A model generated the notes under the pieces. That model was not told the DNA's origin and did no database searches. It saw nothing but the letters and a program-made list of their open reading frames with translations. This document shows, piece by piece, positions 13,596-13,802 of a stretch of 13,802 bases of DNA. The first letter of the stretch is position 1, and every line of letters starts with the position of its first letter. Both the position numbers and the translations under genes were made by a program. The DNA comes from Bradyrhizobium sp. (GTDB lineage Bacteria > Pseudomonadota > Alphaproteobacteria > Rhizobiales > Xanthobacteraceae), in contig JAQGKC010000309.1 of the NCBI GenBank assembly GCA_028290305.1, forward strand, positions 1 through 13,802, given 5' to 3'.

Positions 13596-13802
13596 ATGAT
13601 CGCGCTGATCTGCTTCGTTCTGGCCGTGCTGGCCTCGCCATTCAAGTCGAACATCCGGCTCGAGGCGGAGAATGTAGTGCTTCGACATCAGCTGATCGTC
13701 TTGCGACGCAAGCTGAAAGGCCGGGCTCGCCTCACGAACAACGACCGCTGGTTCTTCGTCCAGCTCTATCGCTGGTTCCCGTCGATCCTTCCGGTTCTCA
13801 TG
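13596..13802 (+). mobile_element. Transposase/integrase-core gene of an insertion sequence, N-terminal part only
   Basis: A 69-codon open frame runs off the right edge. It begins with a hydrophobic stretch (MIALICFVLAVLASPFKS), then LEAENVVLRHQLIVLRRKL and LTNNDRWFFVQLYRWFPSI. This N-terminus matches, from memory, a family of rhizobial integrase-catalytic-domain (DDE) transposases in which the RHQL..LRRK helix and the DRWFF block precede the HTH and catalytic core. The ATG at 13596 fits that N-terminus; no strong RBS is visible. The left end of the element is probably within the 70 bp upstream (around 13540), but its terminal repeat cannot be confirmed without the right end. The catalytic domain lies outside the window, so intactness is unknown. 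Confidence 0.8.

Noticed and set aside
1..13802. CRISPR arrays, tRNA or rRNA genes, phage or toxin-antitoxin modules
   Set aside because: I looked for regularly spaced repeats, tRNA-like cloverleaf and rRNA signatures, and paired small toxin-like genes, and saw none.

Overview
The window looks like chromosomal DNA of an alphaproteobacterium close to Bradyrhizobium or Rhodopseudomonas. The support is high GC with GC-rich third positions, a minCDE operon preceded by CtrA-type sites, several small proteins that I recall as typical of Bradyrhizobiaceae, and the type of transposase at the right edge. The assignment comes from protein resemblance recalled from memory; no search was run.

Layout, left to right. 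(1) 2-874, minus: a cystathionine gamma-synthase/methionine gamma-lyase family PLP enzyme, cut by the window edge. (2) 875-1530: no recognisable gene. (3) 1531-2319, plus: a DUF4239 (bestrophin-like) membrane protein. (4) 2501-4575, minus: a compact division-site operon, minC-minD-minE plus a fourth small coiled-coil gene. minD/minE and minE/fourth gene overlap as ATGA. CtrA-type sites lie just upstream of minC. (5) 4686-4928, plus: an acyl carrier protein whose carrier core is intact but whose normal N-terminus appears lost by frameshift and start-codon loss. (6) 5154-8712, plus: an importer operon of the nitrate/sulfonate/taurine type. It begins with a binding-protein-like gene lacking any export signal. 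A strong intercistronic hairpin follows, then a Tat-signal binding protein, a permease and an ATPase, the last three overlapping by a few bases. (7) 8862-9056, minus: a 64-residue small protein with a strong RBS. (8) 9057-10183: a 1.1-kb tract without recognisable genes, holding a MITE-like pair of 12-bp inverted repeats. (9) 10184-10675, plus: a small secreted protein. (10) 11142-12035, plus: an AraC-family regulator with an apparent internal deletion in its first HTH. (11) 12084-13214, plus: a lipoprotein alpha/beta hydrolase of the DUF900 type. (12) 13263-13394, minus: the C-terminal remnant of a second AraC/GlxA-type regulator, broken by a nonsense codon. (13) 13596 to the end, plus: the start of a transposase gene.

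Functional reading. The min operon places the division septum, and its promoter architecture suggests cell-cycle timing through CtrA. The ABC operon should import a small organic anion or sulfonate-like compound; the substrate cannot be read from the sequence. The leading signal-less binding-protein homologue would stay in the cytoplasm and may act as an enzyme, sensor or substrate sink. The right third (9 kb onward) is accessory in character: sparse genes, decayed regulator pieces and an IS.

No entirely new multi-gene system is evident. The most unusual items are the fourth min-operon gene, the cytosolic binding-protein homologue with its hairpin, and the damaged ACP and AraC genes.
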